DNA from: an uncultured Bacteroidales bacterium | GTDB lineage: Bacteria > Bacteroidota > Bacteroidia > Bacteroidales > P3 | Length of the DNA stretch: 64,000 nt | Direction: 5' to 3' | Assembly (NCBI GenBank): GCA_900316965.1 | Contig: ONEY01000009.1 | Location: 1 to 64,000, forward strand | Part shown: in pieces, positions 1 to 9,586 of the stretch | Layout: each line of letters opens with the position of its first letter | How positions within the stretch are numbered: position 1 is the stretch's first letter | The notes under the pieces: model-generated | Database searches by the model: none | What the model was told of the DNA's origin: nothing | What the model saw: the letters and a program-made list of their open reading frames with translations, nothing else | Translations under genes and position numbers: made by a program

Positions 1-93
<93 letters not shown>

Positions 94-101
94 TCTTTTT
101 T

Positions 102-133
102 AAGGGAGTCATTTTTTTGGCTCCCTTTTTTTA
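102..133 (+). terminator. Rho-independent terminator of the rRNA operon
   Basis: Perfect 7-bp stem AAGGGAG / CTCCCTT around a T-rich loop, followed by a run of T, starting about 10 bases after the 5S rRNA. Confidence 0.85.
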
Positions 134-176
134 TCCAACATTACCTGGCAATTTTTTTATTTAAATTTTTTTTTCA

Positions 177-2339
177 ATGAATAAAATATCTCGCCTTTTT
201 TCCTCCTTTGTGGCCGCTATCTTATTGTTTTGTGCTTGTAGCAAAGATGACGACTATTTTACAGCTGTCATTCAAAACTATAATGATTCTAAAGATTATA
301 TATCATCTTCTACTGTCTTTTGGAGTAATGGCGACCTAGTCCGTATAAACAATACGGTCTGTGTTGTTTCTGTCGATGAATCTGATAACAATAAGGCAAC
401 TATTCATTCTACTGACGTCACCCCTTATGGCGAGAGTTATTATGCTTCTTATCCAGTTGATATTACCAATATTAGACCTGACGGTTCCGTTGTGATCGAC
501 CTTCCTCGTCGAGAGAATTATTCTGTGTCTGGTGGTTATCAAGTACTTCATAGTGTTATGGCTGCCGCCTCTACCGACAAGCATTTGGCGTTTGAAAATC
601 TTTGTGCTCTTTTGCATTTCAGAGTTAATGCTTCTGGCTCTGGTATTGGCGCAAATCTGTGTGCCATTGAGGTTAGTTCTAATCAATCACTATCTGGAAC
701 ATTTGTGGCATCTCATTCCGGTAGTGGATGGAATGTCACTTCGCCATCTGGAACAAATGACACTATTCGTACATTATATTTCGCATCTCCGGTCTCTTTG
801 TCGTCAGATGTTAAGGATTTTTATCTTATTGTGCCGCCTGTGACAGGAATTACTAAATTTAGATTGCGTTATATCTTGGAAGATGCTTCATCTAATGTCG
901 TCGTTTTTGATAAGAAAAACGTTGGTTCAGGAGGTACTGATTTCGACAAAGGCTATTTATACACATTTGAACAACATACATTTAATGGATCACAACTGCA
1001 AGTCTCAGGAGGTGCTAGTATAGAACCATTGGTGATGACAGGGTCTGCCTCACAACCTATGCTTGTCTCATCTGAATCAACTTGGGATATTGTTAAGAAT
1101 TCAGGTGCATTATCAAACAGTGATAAATATATTACGCTTGTAAACGATATTACTGTTAGTAGCAGCGTCAGCACACTATGTGCTAAAATTGATGGTAATG
1201 GACACACGGTTACTCTTTCCAACCCCGAAACTCCTATGTTCAACTCTATAAATGGCGGTACTGTTCGTAACCTTATTTTGGATGCTTCACACGAGGCTTC
1301 ACCTACACCTATAGTTGAGAATTCGGATCGTATATACGGGACTTTATCATACAAGGCAACAGAAGGTTCAATTATTGATAATTGCGTTAATCGTGTCGAT
1401 TTCACTTGCACAATTGGCAATTACCAAGGTTATGTTGGAGGTTTGTTGGGCAAAGCAGATAGTGCTGCTATAACTAACTGTCGCAACGAAGGAAATATTT
1501 CTTCAGACGGAAGTAAAATAGGCGGTATTGTAGGCTATTTTTCAAAATTCTCATCTATTAGTGGCTGTATTAATATAGGTGATATCAATTTTACATCAGG
1601 ACAAGGATACTCAAGGGAAATATCTTGTGGAGGCATTGTAGGCTACTTGCAAGGCTCTGACACAATAAAAAATTGCCGTAACGAAGGTGATATTAGACTA
1701 TCTGGAGTCAATGGCGGCAATACGTTTGTCGGTGGTATTGTCGGTAACACTAATGGCAATATAAGTTGTTGTAGTAATCATGGTGAGATAATATGCTCTC
1801 AGACCTCGAATAATGATAAATATATCGGAGGTGTCCTTGGCAATAATACAGGTATTTCTTTCAGGAAGATGATTAACTGCTTCAATGAGGGTAATATCTC
1901 TGTAACCGGTGGTGCGACAAGGGTAAATGCCGGAGGTCTTGTGGGTCGTGTACAGTGTTTGTGCATTAGCAACAGCTATGCATACTGTGATATCAGCGGA
2001 AACAAGGTCGCGGGAATCGCCGGTGACGGAGTGAATATTTTTATCAGTGACACTATTTCCAATTGCTATTATTACGGCACACTTTCCGGAGACAATACTT
2101 ATGGCGTCGCTGGTACTTCTCAGTCAAATAATTACCGTTTCATAATACATCATTGTTATTATCCTTCGGGATTATCTTTGTGTGGCACTTATGGTCAGGA
2201 TAATGGCAATAATGCACAACTCTCTGCTCCATGTGATATTGATGGTGGTGGGAAATTGGTTGACAGACTCAATGCTGGTAGACCATATAATGGTAAGACC
2301 TGGGTTGAGTCGGATGGTCATGTGACATTTGGGAATTGA
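177..2339 (+). CDS. Surface lipoprotein with GLUG-type repeats
   Basis: 720 residues. The N-terminus is a lipoprotein signal with lipobox LFCAC (Cys about residue 21) followed by an acidic KDDD stretch, which in Bacteroidota fits export of lipoproteins to the cell surface. Residues ~25-280 form a region resembling the N-terminal half of fimbrillin-type or Mfa-like proteins (loose resemblance only). Residues ~420-690 hold about seven repeats of the form GGIVGY...I..C.N.GDI, the GLUG motif found in adhesins and IgA-peptidase-like proteins and expected to make a beta-solenoid. Function is unknown; adhesion or ligand binding at the surface is an inference. The start lies only ~45 bases after the rRNA terminator, and the next gene, also a lipoprotein, follows 47 bases downstream. 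Confidence 0.85.
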   Translation: MNKISRLFSSFVAAILLFCACSKDDDYFTAVIQNYNDSKDYISSSTVFWSNGDLVRINNTVCVVSVDESDNNKATIHSTDVTPYGESYYASYPVDITNIRPDGSVVIDLPRRENYSVSGGYQVLHSVMAAASTDKHLAFENLCALLHFRVNASGSGIGANLCAIEVSSNQSLSGTFVASHSGSGWNVTSPSGTNDTIRTLYFASPVSLSSDVKDFYLIVPPVTGITKFRLRYILEDASSNVVVFDKKNVGSGGTDFDKGYLYTFEQHTFNGSQLQVSGGASIEPLVMTGSASQPMLVSSESTWDIVKNSGALSNSDKYITLVNDITVSSSVSTLCAKIDGNGHTVTLSNPETPMFNSINGGTVRNLILDASHEASPTPIVENSDRIYGTLSYKATEGSIIDNCVNRVDFTCTIGNYQGYVGGLLGKADSAAITNCRNEGNISSDGSKIGGIVGYFSKFSSISGCINIGDINFTSGQGYSREISCGGIVGYLQGSDTIKNCRNEGDIRLSGVNGGNTFVGGIVGNTNGNISCCSNHGEIICSQTSNNDKYIGGVLGNNTGISFRKMINCFNEGNISVTGGATRVNAGGLVGRVQCLCISNSYAYCDISGNKVAGIAGDGVNIFISDTISNCYYYGTLSGDNTYGVAGTSQSNNYRFIIHHCYYPSGLSLCGTYGQDNGNNAQLSAPCDIDGGGKLVDRLNAGRPYNGKTWVESDGHVTFGN

Positions 2340-2386
2340 TTGTCATGTTTTAATTATCATTAGTTTAACCTTATTATTTAAATAAT

Positions 2387-2788
2387 ATGAGAAAGTTTTT
2401 TGTTTTTTTATTTGTTGCTTTTGTTGCTATGACTTTGTCATCATGTAAAGATGACAGCATTCCTACTGATATATTACAAGGACGATGGGTGCTGCTGGCT
2501 AATACAAAGGGTAATGCATTAGTCCTCGATTTTAATGGCGATGAAGTAGAAGTTAAAAATGGTGCATGGGAGTATCGTCCCTTTACAAGTGACTATGTAT
2601 GGGATTTCTATCTGGATCGTGATTCGATACTACATCTGTCTCGCTATGTCGGTAGTGATGATGATGGCAGCGATTATGAGTATCTCGACTTTGACCTATC
2701 TATGAGTAATAATAATCAGAGGATGACTCTTTATTATGATCCTCTTCTGGGTTCAGTACGCCATTTTACATTTATGAAGCGTAATTAG
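2387..2788 (+). CDS. Small lipocalin-like lipoprotein
   Basis: 133 residues with a type II signal peptide (lipobox LSSC, Cys at about residue 20, then KDDS). The mature part starts with an LQGRW segment, a pattern usual in the lipocalin-like/META-like small lipoproteins of Bacteroidota, and is built of short alternating beta-strand stretches. It follows the GLUG lipoprotein by 47 bases with no terminator between, so the two are probably cotranscribed. Function unknown. Confidence 0.8.
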   Translation: MRKFFVFLFVAFVAMTLSSCKDDSIPTDILQGRWVLLANTKGNALVLDFNGDEVEVKNGAWEYRPFTSDYVWDFYLDRDSILHLSRYVGSDDDGSDYEYLDFDLSMSNNNQRMTLYYDPLLGSVRHFTFMKRN

Positions 2789-2813
2789 ATCAGTTGTGTT
2801 TAATGAAAAGAAC

Positions 2814-2843
2814 AGGGCGGTACCTTTATTGAGTTACCGCCCT
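2814..2843. terminator. Bidirectional hairpin between converging genes
   Basis: Perfect 9-bp arms AGGGCGGTA (2814-2822) and TACCGCCCT (2835-2843). It lies between the plus-strand lipoprotein pair and the minus-strand ribonucleotide reductase; the minus strand has the better T-rich tail. Confidence 0.75.
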
Positions 2844-2869
2844 TGATATTTATAGAATTAGGTGAAGAA

Positions 2870-5617
2870 TTAGCTACATTTGCTCCATCCGCAGTTGGTG
2901 CAATGTTTGCATCCGCCACTGTAAACCACACTCTTCTGACCGCAATCGGGACATACTTCATCGGTAGCAGTGCCATCTTTAATGTAACGGCGCAACGCGC
3001 GGGCTACACCATTTTTCCAAGTTGTAATGGAGTCGACATCGAAATTGAGTTTTGAGATTAGGTCTACAACGTTGGGTATAGGCATACCATGACGGAGAAT
3101 GCCGCTGATGAGTTTGGCATAGTTCCAATACTCTTGCTTGAAGGTACGGGACAGACCTTCGATGGTTACTTTGTATCCGTCGGGATCGAGGAATTGGAAA
3201 TCATAGCGAGCATGTTCGTCGCCGGGTTCTTTGGTTCTCACAACCCATCCTTTTTCTACGCTTTGAGGAAGCAGGAAGCTAGAGGCACGGCCCGTGAATA
3301 TTTCATAGGGGCGACCATCATACATACCTACTACAGCAATCCAGTCTTCCTTGTTGTTTTTGAAACGCACAATTTCCGCTTCGAGTTTTTTGGGACGTTT
3401 GGGTGCTTTTGTCTCTCCAAAATGTTGGGTATTGTTCTCGTCGGTGCTAACCAGGACACCATGACGGCTGCCATCACGATATATGGTACAACCTTTGCAG
3501 CCCGATTTCCATGCTGTCTCGTAAATCTCACGAACGGTTTCTTTGGAAGTCTCTTTTGGTATGTTGACTGTTACGCTGATAGAGTGGTCTACCCATTTCT
3601 GTATGGCGCCTTGCATTTTGACTTTGTTAACCCAGTCGATGTCTGCTGAAGTGGCTTTGTTGTAGGGCGATTTCTCAATCACTTTTTGCAATTCAGCATC
3701 CTTCATGGATAAAACTTCATCGACATTGTATCCGTTTATTTTAAGCCAGTCGATAAATTTTGGGTGGAATACATTGTATTCTTCAAACCAGTCACCGCTT
3801 TGGTCTTGAATGACCTTATGTTTGGATGTGTCTTTGTCGTTGGGATTAATTTTTTTGCGACGTTTATAGGAAACGAGGAATACTGGTTCGATGCCAGAAG
3901 TTGTTTGAGTGCAGATACTTACGGTGCCGGTAGGAGCAATGGTTAGCAAGGCTATGTTGCGGCGACCATATGTGAGCATTTCTTTGTACATCTCAGGGTT
4001 AGCTTCGGCAAGACGTTGTATGAAGGGGTTCAGTTTTTCACGGTTTGCGTCGAAAATTGGGAAACAGCCACGTTCCTTGGCCATTGTTACCGAGCTACTA
4101 TAGGCTGTACATGCCAGAGTGCGTTGAACGTCGACAGCTTTAGCGGTAGCTTCTTCGCTGCCATATTGCAGACCAAGAGCTGCCAGCATGTCGCCCTCAG
4201 CGGTAATACCGAAACCTGTGCGGCGGCCTTCAAGACACTTCATCTTAATGTTGAGCCAAAGGTTCTTTTCAACGCTCTTGATTTCATCGCTCTCTGGATC
4301 TGATTCAATCTTGTTGATGATTTTTTCAACCTTTTCCAACTCTAGGTCGATAAGGTCGTCCATAAGGCGTTGTCCCATGGTGACATGCTTACGGAATAAG
4401 TCATAGTCGAATTCCGCCTTGTCTGTAAAAGGATTGCGAACATAGCTGTAGAGGTTGATTGCCAGCAGACGGCAACTGTCGTATGGGCAAAGAGGTATTT
4501 CACCGCAGGGATTGGTGCTGACGGTGCGATATCCGAAATCGGCATAGCAGTCTGGTACAGATTCGCGGATGATAGTGTCCCAGAAAAGGACTCCGGGTTC
4601 GGCACAGCTCCATGCATTGGATATGATTTTGTTCCAGAGAGCGCGAGCATCAATCTCTTTAGTTACCAATGGCTCTTTTGCATCAATTGGGTATTGCTGA
4701 ACGAATGGGCGACCATCCATTACGCATTGCATGAATTCATCGGTGATTTTGACAGAGACATTGGCACCAGTGATTTTACCTTGTTCCAACTTAGCGTCGA
4801 TGAAATTTTCAGCGTCGGGATGTTTGATTGATATGGAGAGCATGAGAGCGCCTCTGCGACCACCTTGAGCAACCTCGCGAGTGGTATTGGAGTAGCGCTC
4901 CATAAAAGGTACAATACCTGTAGATGTCAGAGCGCTGTTTTTTACGGGACTGCCACCAGGGCGAATATGGCTTAGATCGTGTCCTACACCGCCACGACGT
5001 TTCATGAGCTGGACCTGCTCCTGATCTATTTTCATTATGCCTCCATAGGAGTCGCTGTTGCCGCTGTTGCCTATGACAAAACAGTTGGATAGCGACACGA
5101 CCTGAAAGTTGTTGCCAATACCGGACATTGGACTTCCTTGAGGAATGATATAGCGGAAGTCTTTCAACAAGCCATAAATGTCATCTTCGCTCATAGGATT
5201 GGGATATTTGCTTTCTATACGTGCAAATTCTTTGGCCAAACGGTGATGCATCATGTCGGGGTTTAGTTCGTAGATTTTGTCCCCATCGCGAAGTGCGTAT
5301 TTGTTCATCCAAACATTGGCAGCCAGTTCGTCGCCATGGAAATACTCTATTGACGACTTCATGATTTCCTCAGGTGTGTAGACTCTGAGTGTGTCCACTT
5401 TTTTGCGGTCCATAATAGGTGTACTTACTTTCTTTTCAATGAATGATGTGTTTTTGGCTTCGGGCTGTTGCAATGATGTGCTATTGTCGGTTGTTTTTGT
5501 GTCTGTGCTATCGTTGTTTTGTTTGCGAGTTTTATTAGCACGCCGTTTCTGACCATTGTCCGATGGTGTTGTCGACGATATGTCTTCAAAATTCAAAAAT
5601 AGCTCATTAGCTCCCAT
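2870..5617 (-). CDS. nrdJ: Adenosylcobalamin-dependent (class II) ribonucleoside-diphosphate reductase
   Basis: Reduces ribonucleotides to deoxyribonucleotides with a thiyl radical generated from vitamin B12. 915 residues from the chosen ATG at 5615-5617. Visible signatures: the N-terminal redox cysteine in SNCFVIGNS (~residue 177), the glycine-rich QLMKRRGGVGHDLS segment, the radical loop NPCGEIPLCPYDSC (~365-380), and the APTGTVS segment. The C-terminus has a CPDCG...CKHCTNCG zinc-ribbon-like tail (~889-914), which in class II enzymes carries the cysteines that re-reduce the active site. Residues ~10-65 are a low-complexity Ser/Thr/Lys/Asn-rich linker before the conserved core starting near TLRVYTPEE. 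The frame is open to 5698, but the extra 27 residues are unlike the family. No separate small subunit gene is seen, as expected for class II. Confidence 0.93.
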   Translation of the reverse strand: MGANELFLNFEDISSTTPSDNGQKRRANKTRKQNNDSTDTKTTDNSTSLQQPEAKNTSFIEKKVSTPIMDRKKVDTLRVYTPEEIMKSSIEYFHGDELAANVWMNKYALRDGDKIYELNPDMMHHRLAKEFARIESKYPNPMSEDDIYGLLKDFRYIIPQGSPMSGIGNNFQVVSLSNCFVIGNSGNSDSYGGIMKIDQEQVQLMKRRGGVGHDLSHIRPGGSPVKNSALTSTGIVPFMERYSNTTREVAQGGRRGALMLSISIKHPDAENFIDAKLEQGKITGANVSVKITDEFMQCVMDGRPFVQQYPIDAKEPLVTKEIDARALWNKIISNAWSCAEPGVLFWDTIIRESVPDCYADFGYRTVSTNPCGEIPLCPYDSCRLLAINLYSYVRNPFTDKAEFDYDLFRKHVTMGQRLMDDLIDLELEKVEKIINKIESDPESDEIKSVEKNLWLNIKMKCLEGRRTGFGITAEGDMLAALGLQYGSEEATAKAVDVQRTLACTAYSSSVTMAKERGCFPIFDANREKLNPFIQRLAEANPEMYKEMLTYGRRNIALLTIAPTGTVSICTQTTSGIEPVFLVSYKRRKKINPNDKDTSKHKVIQDQSGDWFEEYNVFHPKFIDWLKINGYNVDEVLSMKDAELQKVIEKSPYNKATSADIDWVNKVKMQGAIQKWVDHSISVTVNIPKETSKETVREIYETAWKSGCKGCTIYRDGSRHGVLVSTDENNTQHFGETKAPKRPKKLEAEIVRFKNNKEDWIAVVGMYDGRPYEIFTGRASSFLLPQSVEKGWVVRTKEPGDEHARYDFQFLDPDGYKVTIEGLSRTFKQEYWNYAKLISGILRHGMPIPNVVDLISKLNFDVDSITTWKNGVARALRRYIKDGTATDEVCPDCGQKSVVYSGGCKHCTNCGWSKCS

Positions 5618-5785
5618 ACTATGAAAGATATTTATTACACAATTACAAAACCTTATGCACATTGCCCATGCATAATTTTCGAATGCTAAGATACACATTC
5701 AGTATGTTTTGGTACTAGGTGTCTCTTATATACTTATTAACAAAATTTTAACACGATTGATAATCAGATAGTATGTTGTTGATAA

Positions 5786-5819
5786 TAAAAAAGAGGCCTT
5801 CAATTGGGCCTCTTTTTTA
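5786..5819. terminator. Bidirectional terminator
   Basis: AAAAAAGAGGCC (5787-5798) pairs with GGCCTCTTTTTT (5808-5819) around an 8-9 base loop. It sits 20 bases after the stop of the small T9SS protein on the minus strand. Confidence 0.88.
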
Positions 5820-5837
5820 TCTTATGGTATTGAATCA

Positions 5838-6530
5838 TTATTTAACTACCATTTTTTTCATTGTCTGACCGGTTATGCCATACATATAGATACCTTTGGG
5901 TAGGTTGGATACATCAATATTTAAAGTTCCTTCGGTAGCATTAATGGTGACGGTATGTACAATACGACCACTCATGTCGGCAATAATCATTGTGTTGCCC
6001 TCGATGGCATTGGTGTAGTTTATTTTTACATTGTCACATACGGGGTTAGGATAGGCAGAGAGAGTGGTCTTGGTGTTTGCTGTGATTATTCCGGCAGTGG
6101 GAGTCTCCACTGAAATGAATATCGAGGCAGAAATATTGCTATTTGCTGTGTCACGAATAGTCATTTTAAAAAATCCTAAATCTTGAGATGCAGGCATTTC
6201 AAAAACGAAGTGGCAGTCACTGTAATCCTGTCCGTTGTAAAGACGGAAAGGGGCTGAATTCATTCCTACCATGCAGCTTAGTCCTGTGCACACTTGAGTA
6301 AGCTCAATGGCACTGTTGTTTGTCTTAGTATTGGAGATCCTGGCAACAATATATTCGTTGTCACCGTCATAGCGAAAAGTTGGATAGAGTTCGAGTACAT
6401 CGCTTGTGGCCTTGACTTTTAGTGTGTCATTGTTAGAATAAGAGGTTCCGTTGTAGGAAACTGTGATGGTCTGGGCTTGTGCAAATAAAGCGCAACTTAT
6501 TGCTAATGCAAGAAATAGATATTTTTTCAT
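5838..6530 (-). CDS. Small secreted protein with T9SS sorting domain
   Basis: 230 residues from the ATG at 6528-6530: signal peptide (KKYLFLALAISCALFAQA), a central beta-rich domain of ~120 residues not recognised, and a C-terminal type A sorting domain (~150-230) with the hallmark AYPNPV start, the DMSGR segment, LPKGIYMYGI and the terminal KKMVVK. Proteins of this kind are exported through the type IX secretion system and anchored or released at the surface. The open frame runs 10 codons further upstream, but a promoter box at 6558-6565 lies across that alternative start, so the internal ATG is preferred. Function of the mature domain unknown. Confidence 0.88.
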   Translation of the reverse strand: MKKYLFLALAISCALFAQAQTITVSYNGTSYSNNDTLKVKATSDVLELYPTFRYDGDNEYIVARISNTKTNNSAIELTQVCTGLSCMVGMNSAPFRLYNGQDYSDCHFVFEMPASQDLGFFKMTIRDTANSNISASIFISVETPTAGIITANTKTTLSAYPNPVCDNVKINYTNAIEGNTMIIADMSGRIVHTVTINATEGTLNIDVSNLPKGIYMYGITGQTMKKMVVK

Positions 6531-6557
6531 GATTAATAAATAATTATTTTTTGGGTG

Positions 6558-6565
6558 CAAAAATA
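6558..6565 (-). promoter_or_regulatory. Bacteroidota-type -7 box for the T9SS protein gene
   Basis: TATTTTTG on the minus strand, matching TAnnTTTG, about 28 bases before the chosen ATG. No -33 TTTG is seen at the right distance. Confidence 0.5.
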
Positions 6566-6606
6566 CACGAAAAAAAGAGATTTAAATAATATGTTTAAAA
6601 AATAAT

Positions 6607-7293
6607 TTATGCCATTGACAATAGTTCGTCGACAACTTTTTTGACGCCAGTGCCTGCTTTTTCTTGCACTACTTTGATGTTTCGAGATATTGCCACAGCC
6701 TTTGGATCTATCAGCCAGCATGGCGCAGAGCGTGGAACGTAATGAATGAGGCCCGCTGCGGGGTAAACATTCATTGATGTTCCGATCACAATAAAGAAGT
6801 CGCATTTTTCGCACATTGAGGCGGCAATTTCAATGTTGGGAACAGCTTCGCCAAACCAAACGATATGAGGTCGCAACTGAGCGCCATCGCTGGCTTTGTC
6901 GCCGAGCAAGATGTCATTGTACCCAATGTCAGTGATAAGGTTGCTATCACGTTCGCTGCGAGCCTTTGTAAGCTCGCCATGCAGATGTAACACATTAGAA
7001 GATCCCGCTCGTTCGTGAAGATTGTCAACATTTTGTGTGACTATTTGAACGTTATACTTCTCTTCAAGTCTTACAAGTTGACGATGGCCCTCGTTCGGTT
7101 CTACTGATGATAGCTGACGGCGGCGCTGGTTGTAGAAATCGAGTACTAGTTTTTTGTCTTTGGCGTAGCCTTCGGGAGTGGCGACATCTTCAACACGATA
7201 CTGTTCCCATAGACCGTCACTGTCTCGGAATGTGCTTATTCCGCTTTCGGCGCTAATGCCGGCGCCGGTGAGTATGACAATACTTTTCTTCAT
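6607..7293 (-). CDS. cobB: NAD-dependent protein deacylase, sirtuin family (zinc-less)
   Basis: 228 residues, a complete Sir2 catalytic core. NAD-binding GAGISAESGISTFR (~9-22), the TQNVDNLHERAG segment, and catalytic histidine in LHLHGEL are present, as is RPHIVWFGE. The YNQRRRQL segment has the Tyr-x-x-Arg pair that marks class III sirtuins acting on succinyl/malonyl-lysine, so desuccinylase activity is likely by family knowledge. The small domain between HGEL and RPHIVW contains no cysteines, so the structural zinc site of E. coli CobB is missing; I recall this as usual in Bacteroidota homologues. It starts 13 bases after the stop of the PorE-like gene and is probably cotranscribed with it. 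Confidence 0.93.
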   Translation of the reverse strand: MKKSIVILTGAGISAESGISTFRDSDGLWEQYRVEDVATPEGYAKDKKLVLDFYNQRRRQLSSVEPNEGHRQLVRLEEKYNVQIVTQNVDNLHERAGSSNVLHLHGELTKARSERDSNLITDIGYNDILLGDKASDGAQLRPHIVWFGEAVPNIEIAASMCEKCDFFIVIGTSMNVYPAAGLIHYVPRSAPCWLIDPKAVAISRNIKVVQEKAGTGVKKVVDELLSMA

Positions 7294-7306
7294 GATTATT
7301 ATCCTC

Positions 7307-9247
7307 CTACAATATTTTTATTTCTGTTCTACGGTTTGTGGCACGACCTTCCTCAGTGTCGTTGGGCGCCACAGGTTGACTCTCGCCGTAGCCTTTATAA
7401 GATAATCTGGACGGCTCTATTCCTTTGTTTGTCAAGTAAACCATCACAGCTTTGGCGCGTTGTTCTGATAATTTTTGGTTGGCTTCGGGTTTGCCGACAT
7501 TGTCGGTATGGCCTCCAAGTTCGATGCTCAAGGTCGGATTTTTCTCGAGCAGTTCCACCACTTTGTTCAGTTCATATTCCGACTCTAAGAGTAAATCAAA
7601 TCGTCCAGTTTCAAAAAAAACGTTGCGTAATGCTATGCGGCTTCCTTGCTCGATTGGTTGTAGGGCAATGTCAATCTTGATAGGCTTACAGTTAAAATCA
7701 GTGCCTTTGGGGCACTCTTGATTCTGTGAGTGGAAAAGGAATCCGTCTGCTGTTACCAAGAAGGCATAGTTGTGAAGGGCTGGTAGGCTGACGATATATT
7801 CACCGCTTTGTTTGTCGCTTGATGTGTTGGCTATGGTTTCGCCATTCTCAAGATTCACTACACGGATGTCTGCGGCAACTTTTGCACCAGTCTTAGCGTT
7901 GGACACTATGCCTTTGAAACAGAGTGAAGGTGTGGGTCTTGTTGCTGTAGGCATGTCGAAAGAATAAATGTCTTGTTTTCCAAATCCACCCTTCCGGTCG
8001 CTAGAATAATATGCTTTTTGTGCCGATGCGTCGACAATGAGGTTGCTCTCGTTAGAATTGGTATTGATAGGGTATCCCAGATTGACTGGCTTCTGCCATG
8101 AACCATCGTTGTTTTTACGCGCCATGAAGAGATCGGTACCGCCCATGCCTATGTGTCCGTCGCTACTGAAATATAGAGTTTGATCATCGTAATGAATGAA
8201 AGGAGAGCCTTCATTGCCCGACGTGTTAATAGTAGGGCCAAGATTTTCAGGTTTGCTCCATGCGCCATTCTCGAAAGTCGTCTTCCAAATGTCAGATCCA
8301 CCATATCCGCCTTTGCGGTCGCTGACAAAATAAAGTGTTTTGCCATCGATCGAGAAAGAGGGTTGGGCCTCCCATGCGCCGCTATTCACTGATGCTCCTA
8401 GATTGCGAGGTTTGCTCCATTGGTCACCGCGTCGAATGCACATATATATATCACATCGACCACCGCCGTCGTTGCGTTCGCAAGCAGTGAAAAACATTAT
8501 GCGTCCGTCTTGTGAAACGCATCCAGCCCCTTCGTTGTCGGTACTATTTAATGGTTCTGGCATTCTTTCGGCCATTCCCCAAGACGAACCATCCCAATGA
8601 CTGACGTAGAAATCCTCTTCTCCTGGGGTACGAGCTGTGGTGTTGGCTTTGCGTGGTCCTCGACGAGTGAAAATAAGAGTCTGGCCATCAGCTGTTAGCG
8701 AAGGTAGGTATTCGTCGTCTTTGCTGTTGACTCCAGCGCCCAAATTGGATGGGGCAAAGTTGACGGGGTGGGAGATAGCCATTTGACGGAAGTGGGCTAT
8801 CTCGATGCCTTTCGATGCCATTTGATGTTGGTCGGGATTTTTCTTGTCCAATTTTAAGAAGGATTCAAAATCTTTGACAGCTTGATCCCAATTGCCGTTA
8901 TCAAGTTCCAAATTGCCTAGTTGTAGCCAAGCCATGGTGAAGAAAGACTCGTTGCGTTCCACCACTTCCCGGTAGTGCTTTGTGGCAATTTCTTTGCTGC
9001 CAGCGTCAAGGTTCCATTCAGCCAGCATCAGATGAGCTTCGAGAAAAGCAGGGTCAATTTTCAATGCTTGTTCAAAGCATTCAGCGGCTTCGCCACCTCT
9101 GCCTTGATACAAAGCCTGTTGTCCCTTTTCATATAGTTTAACGGCCTTTTTGTCATCGCTAGTGTAGTTTTGAGCATTAGCTATGGTCGTATGAGAAATG
9201 GAGAAAAAAAAGACAATAATGAGCAATATTTGTTGAATCCGCAGCAT
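7307..9247 (-). CDS. PorE-like TPR / beta-propeller / OmpA protein, probable T9SS component
   Basis: 646 residues. Order of domains: signal peptide (cleavage near IANAQ), TPR repeats (~28-165), five WD40-like/PD40 blades (~170-430; repeats such as GKTLYFVSDRKGG and QTLYFSSDGHIG), a carboxypeptidase-regulatory-like domain (~440-530), and a C-terminal OmpA peptidoglycan-binding domain (~540-646) with GGHTDNVG and the NRRTEIKI end. This is the same order as PorE of Porphyromonas gingivalis, which links the T9SS to peptidoglycan. The odd point is the signal peptide: PorE is a lipoprotein, but here no lipobox cysteine is seen, so it may be a soluble periplasmic paralogue. T9SS cargo is encoded at 5838-6530 and 29812-37902. 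Many Bacteroidota have several proteins with this architecture, so the assignment to PorE itself is uncertain. Confidence 0.85.
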   Translation of the reverse strand: MLRIQQILLIIVFFFSISHTTIANAQNYTSDDKKAVKLYEKGQQALYQGRGGEAAECFEQALKIDPAFLEAHLMLAEWNLDAGSKEIATKHYREVVERNESFFTMAWLQLGNLELDNGNWDQAVKDFESFLKLDKKNPDQHQMASKGIEIAHFRQMAISHPVNFAPSNLGAGVNSKDDEYLPSLTADGQTLIFTRRGPRKANTTARTPGEEDFYVSHWDGSSWGMAERMPEPLNSTDNEGAGCVSQDGRIMFFTACERNDGGGRCDIYMCIRRGDQWSKPRNLGASVNSGAWEAQPSFSIDGKTLYFVSDRKGGYGGSDIWKTTFENGAWSKPENLGPTINTSGNEGSPFIHYDDQTLYFSSDGHIGMGGTDLFMARKNNDGSWQKPVNLGYPINTNSNESNLIVDASAQKAYYSSDRKGGFGKQDIYSFDMPTATRPTPSLCFKGIVSNAKTGAKVAADIRVVNLENGETIANTSSDKQSGEYIVSLPALHNYAFLVTADGFLFHSQNQECPKGTDFNCKPIKIDIALQPIEQGSRIALRNVFFETGRFDLLLESEYELNKVVELLEKNPTLSIELGGHTDNVGKPEANQKLSEQRAKAVMVYLTNKGIEPSRLSYKGYGESQPVAPNDTEEGRATNRRTEIKIL

Positions 9248-9586
9248 AGCTTCTTGTTTCTTACTAAAACGATATTTGCGTTTTATTATTGTGTGGCATC
9301 TGGAGGCTTTCTATATTTCATGAGGTTTAGATTAATGTTGTATTATATTGTATTGTTGTTTGTTGACACAATGAAGGTTGTGAAAAAATGTAGTTTCACT
9401 TTCCTATTGAGATGCAAATCAAATATAGAATTTTGTTATTGTGTGTAACTTTCTGTATATTAGTGATTATGTTAATAATTGTAAAGCTATAGGAACTTTT
9501 CTGGATGCCTATTGATGCTATTTTAATGAAAAAGTGTATATTTGCATTTTATTGCAAAAAAAAATAAAAAATATAAACTACTGATA
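9248..9586. other. Divergent intergenic region
   Basis: About 340 A+T-rich bases between two diverging genes. It holds the mutB promoter box near its right end (9537-9544). I see no RNA gene, no cobalamin riboswitch core and no coding sequence that looks real. Confidence 0.6.
9537..9544 (+). promoter_or_regulatory. -7 box of the methylmalonyl-CoA mutase gene
   Basis: TATATTTG matches TAnnTTTG and lies 43 bases before the ATG at 9587. A -33 element is not convincing. Confidence 0.55.

Noticed and set aside
9248..9586. Cobalamin riboswitch before mutB
   Set aside because: No B12-box-like conserved core or compatible helix set could be recognised in this A+T-rich stretch; likewise before nrdJ.
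9542..9586. TTG start for mutB, adding 15 residues
   Set aside because: The TTG is the end of the promoter box TATATTTG and the extra residues are Lys-rich with no family match.
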